Assembly (NCBI GenBank): GCA_001642005.1
Contig: LWCA01000042.1
Coordinates: 1-64,000 of the forward strand
Length of the DNA stretch: 64,000 nt
Direction: 5' to 3'
From: Intoshia linei
Taxonomy: Eukaryota; Orthonectida; Rhopaluridae
In this document: piece after piece, positions 60,651 through 64,000 of the stretch
How positions within the stretch are numbered: position 1 is the first letter of the stretch
Layout of the letters: each line of letters starts with the position of its first letter
Translations under genes and position numbers: made by a program
The notes under the pieces: generated by a model
Told to the model about the DNA's origin: nothing
What the model saw: only the letters and a program-made list of their open reading frames with translations
Database searches by the model: none

Positions 60651-60960
60651 TCTTCATAATATTTGTCAATTTGAAGGGTTTACATAAACGCATTTGATAA
60701 AATTTGACTGGCTACTATGAAAAAATATTTATAAACATTTAATTGTATAGTATATAAATGGTTACAATCAAAGCAACGAAGAGCCAACAATGGTTGGCAA
60801 AGATAAAAATTGTAGGCTCCCCTATATACAAAAAAAATTGGGTTTTTCCATACATTACCGAGACCCTCTTACTCAAAAGGTGCTCAACAAAAGTTTTATA
60901 AAATTGGTTTCATTTTACCAAATTTGAAAATAAAAAAATTATATTCTTAAATATCACCAA

Positions 60961-61410
60961 AGCCATTTTAAGGCATGGGCAATATGGACTATAGCCCAGG
61001 GCCACTCATTAAAAAAGGCCCCCAAATTAATAAAAGTATTTAAACTTATATCTTAAAAATACATCCCCAATTTATTAAAAAATATTTCACATTTATATCT
61101 TAAGAAACAGTTTATAAGTTTTGAAGTGTAAGAATTCAAATAGTTTAAAGAATCATAGTTCTGGTAAATATTCAATTTAAAATATATTCTACAATGTTCA
61201 TCATATAATATTGACATAAAAACTATTTCAAATGATAATATTAAACATTAAAACCCTCTATTAAGTAAATATTCAAAATATAAAGTAGGAAATCTTTGAT
61301 TTTCTCTTAATTTTCTAAAAAGGGGCCCTAAAATTTTTTTATTGCTTCGCTTAAAACTTTAAAGGGCATCCGGCCCTTTGCCACGAAATGGCTTAAGACG
61401 GCTCTGAATA
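60961..61410 (+). repeat. Dispersed repeat, inverse copy of 37540-38098
   Basis: Starts TTTTAAGGCATGGGCAATAT and contains GCCCAGGGCCACTCATTAAA, then the paired TTTATATCTTAA segments, and ends near 'ttgcttcgcttaaaactttaaagggc' and 'cttaagacggctctg'. Same order as the copy at 37540-38098 when that is read on the minus strand. Confidence 0.65.
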
Positions 61411-64000
61411 TCACATCTATTTTGTATGTAAAATGTAAATTTCAAGTCAAGAGTCTTGGAGAGGTTACTACGGCTGAACGCCACTACACATTGTTTGTCA
61501 AAATTTTTTAGCTGGATAATTTCATTTTTTCGGTGACTTCGATCTGGGTAGGTTCCGCTTTGCTTCTATCCATTATTTGATATAGACGTACATTTTTTTT
61601 AGCGTTACTGTTGGAATAAAAAATTTTCGTTTTACCACACCAACAATTTTTCTAACATCACATTGATTGAGAGTAGTAGACCCCTTCATATAACCCTGAT
61701 TACAATCGTAAAAATGTTTGAATTAAACATACAGTAAGTTTTAAAGTAGTTGCTGAACACGTACCACCTTTTGAAAAAGTGACCCACTTAATGAATCGTT
61801 GTTGTGTATATTTTTGGTTAAGTTAACTAGGGTTACCAACATTAAGTTATCCTCAACAACACAGTATTTATAATTTTCTGACATGTCATATTGAATTTTG
61901 TGTGTAATTCGCTTATTCATCTCATATATATAAATAAAATATGTTTGATTTGATGATTTTGATTGAAATAATTAAATTACCTTGAGAAATATTACTTAAC
62001 CCTGAGCCCTGAGTGTAATTTGAAAACCCGAAGTCTCAGGGGGGAAAATAACGCAGTTGGCAGCCCTAAAGTTAACCCACCATTAACAAAACAAAATGGC
62101 TTCATTTAAAATTTTCAATACATATATTCTAACTTGAAAAACTTTAGTAATTCTGTCAAAACGTTGATCTTTAATGTGTAATTAAATTGTATAATTAATT
62201 TAATCTAAATAAATACGATAATCTATTCAATTTTATTAGATTAAAACTGATTACATTAAAATTGTCCAAATTAAAAATTAAAGAAATACTTAAATCCTTT
62301 AGCTTTACTTTGATATTAAAATAATAAAAAAAACAAAATTTCTCAACCATCATAAAATTAACGTTTTATTTTTCAATTGATTGGTTCCAATCCCTGACCC
62401 AGAGCCGAACCTACCATATCGATGACTCTAGGGGGAGTCTCAATTAAATTTTTTTATAATGGAGATGTCGTTTTTGAACATCATAACCATTTGTCAAATA
62501 TAAACTTTCAAGTCAAGAGTCCATACCCCTGACCATGAAGTGGCGATGAGAAGCTACCTGGCATTAAAATTCAACAGTACACTGCACACCAACCCGTAAT
62601 TTTACATATTAAACAGTTTATTTAATATACCTTTAATTTAATTGAAATCATTTTTCTCAAATTTAAATTGAAAAATTTTAGGAGCGCCTGTGCATATAAT
62701 ATTTATATTATACATGAACAAATTGCGCCAAATACAATATCGATTAAAGGTATCACAGCAATTAAATATTTCATTAAAACGTAATTTTATTTATTGTTAA
62801 TGCAACAAAATAAAATTTACAAAATCGGTGGACCTATTCATTTTTAGACCTCTGATGTATAATGTAATATCATTTGATACATGGAAAAATAATATAAAGT
62901 TTACTAATTATTATAAACTTTTATAATTCAAACAAATTAAAGACAGTGGTATATATTTGGCACACTGCTAACTTGTTAGATGATTTTTGAATAAAAATTT
63001 CTACAACTATGGGCAATTTTATAAATTGTAAAAATCATGAATCATGATTTTCAGAGCTGAAAATAAAATATTAATTTTATATCATCGGAAAATAATTTGT
63101 CCATTTAACATGAAAATCTTGTATAAATTGAAATATTTGAACATAATGATGTAAGTTACATCATGTAACTAAAATTTTGAAATTAAGGTTCTTTTAATAT
63201 TCTTCAAATGAGCTTTCTTTGTTTGCAAGAGATGAAAGTTTCAGACAAGTATTTAATTTAATTATTCATTTCAAGAAATAAATCAAGTTGAATAATTGAA
63301 CTACATTTGAGTTGTCGAATCGAAAAATTAGATATTAAAAAGATAATCAATAAAAGGTAACTTTATGATAAAATAAAAATTGTACAAATAATAATTCTAG
63401 AAAAGAAGTTTTCTTATATACTATACTAAAAATTGCAATATTAAAAGACGTAAATTTAAAATAATATTTTCAGTTTTTTGTCTGAATTATATCCGTTTAT
63501 ATGTTTAGAAATGGAATTTAAATTATGTTTTAATATTGATTAATTTTTGAACAAGAAATGATCCAAATATTGATAAAATGTATTAAATTACTTGAAAAAT
63601 ATTAACTCTACTATAATTAAAAGTGATATTTTTTTGACATAGAATTCATCTTTTAATTTAAATTTTTTTAGAAGTTTAAATGTAGACATGTACTCTAAGG
63701 ACAATTTTACTGCAAAGCTAAGATTGTTGCCATAATGTGCAAAATTGAAAAGAATAATTAACGACTCGTGTTAACAAGTGCACAGTACCTGTCTAGACAC
63801 TGTATGATGTTTGAGCTTCATGTCTAACTTCGATAATATGTAATTGTAAAAAATGATAATTTGGCTTTGTTTGCCATTTGTATTAAAATTTCATTTTATA
63901 AATTGATGAATGACTTATCATCAAGTATTGGCCATCACATTGTAATACATTGCTTTAAATTTTAACTCATTGACAAATTCAATTACTACATAATGCTGCA

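Larger units (their letters stand above)
59366..64000. other. Right-hand region without recognised gene
   Basis: Contains a hAT-like end at about 59400 (CAGTGGTTTTCCAA), a modular-repeat copy at 60170-60650, and the inverted dispersed repeat at 60961-61410. Two related 'ttcaagtcaagagtc' stretches (61440, 62507) suggest one more repeat family. 62600-64000 is AT-rich with nothing recognisable. No exon or RNA gene was found. Confidence 0.5.

Overview
The window comes from the nuclear genome of a small, very AT-rich animal. The genes are split by GT-AG introns and encode animal-specific families: a serotonin-type SLC6 transporter, EPS8, TACC, BRE1, ZNRF and an LAT-type SLC7 carrier. Many introns are only 36-45 bp, while others are several kb long and full of transposon debris. 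A serotonin transporter points to an animal with a nervous system. An AT-rich, simplified bilaterian such as an orthonectid (Intoshia) would fit, but this is inference and the species cannot be fixed from this sequence alone.

Layout. About 1.1-3.0 kb: RFC3 clamp-loader subunit (minus, 3' part not found). 3.1-15.1 kb: a 14-exon TACC gene (minus). One of its introns holds an oppositely oriented phosphohistidine phosphatase gene (PHPT1) and a small membrane-protein ORF; another holds a dead Tc1 transposon with doubled terminal repeats. 15.1-18.5 kb: intergenic repeats and a Tigger/pogo relic. 18.5-26.4 kb: BRE1 histone H2B ubiquitin ligase (plus), whose 4.7-kb intron contains an internally deleted hAT element and an antisense, decayed relic of a rhabdovirus-like L polymerase gene. 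26.8-36.3 kb: SERT-like transporter (plus, 13 exons, complete). 36.3-40.4 kb: intergenic repeats. 40.4-46.9 kb: LAT-type amino-acid transporter (plus, 9 exons) with Tigger and Tc1 relics in its introns. 47.5-50.6 kb: ZNRF ubiquitin ligase (plus). 51.1-57.4 kb: EPS8 (plus, PTB and SH3 present, C-terminal effector region absent). 57.4-59.4 kb: an ARM-repeat-like gene (minus), ending 25 bp from EPS8 and carrying an in-frame stop. 59.4-64 kb: repeats, no gene recognised.

The genes form no single pathway. Most were assembled here by following reading-frame phase across splice sites. Wherever the phases agree across all junctions this is strong evidence of intact genes; exceptions are stated. The largest unexplained structure is a modular dispersed repeat of about 0.7 kb, found at least a dozen times in both orientations, whose internal modules resemble each other. 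No prokaryote-like features, CRISPR arrays, rRNA or tRNA genes were recognised.
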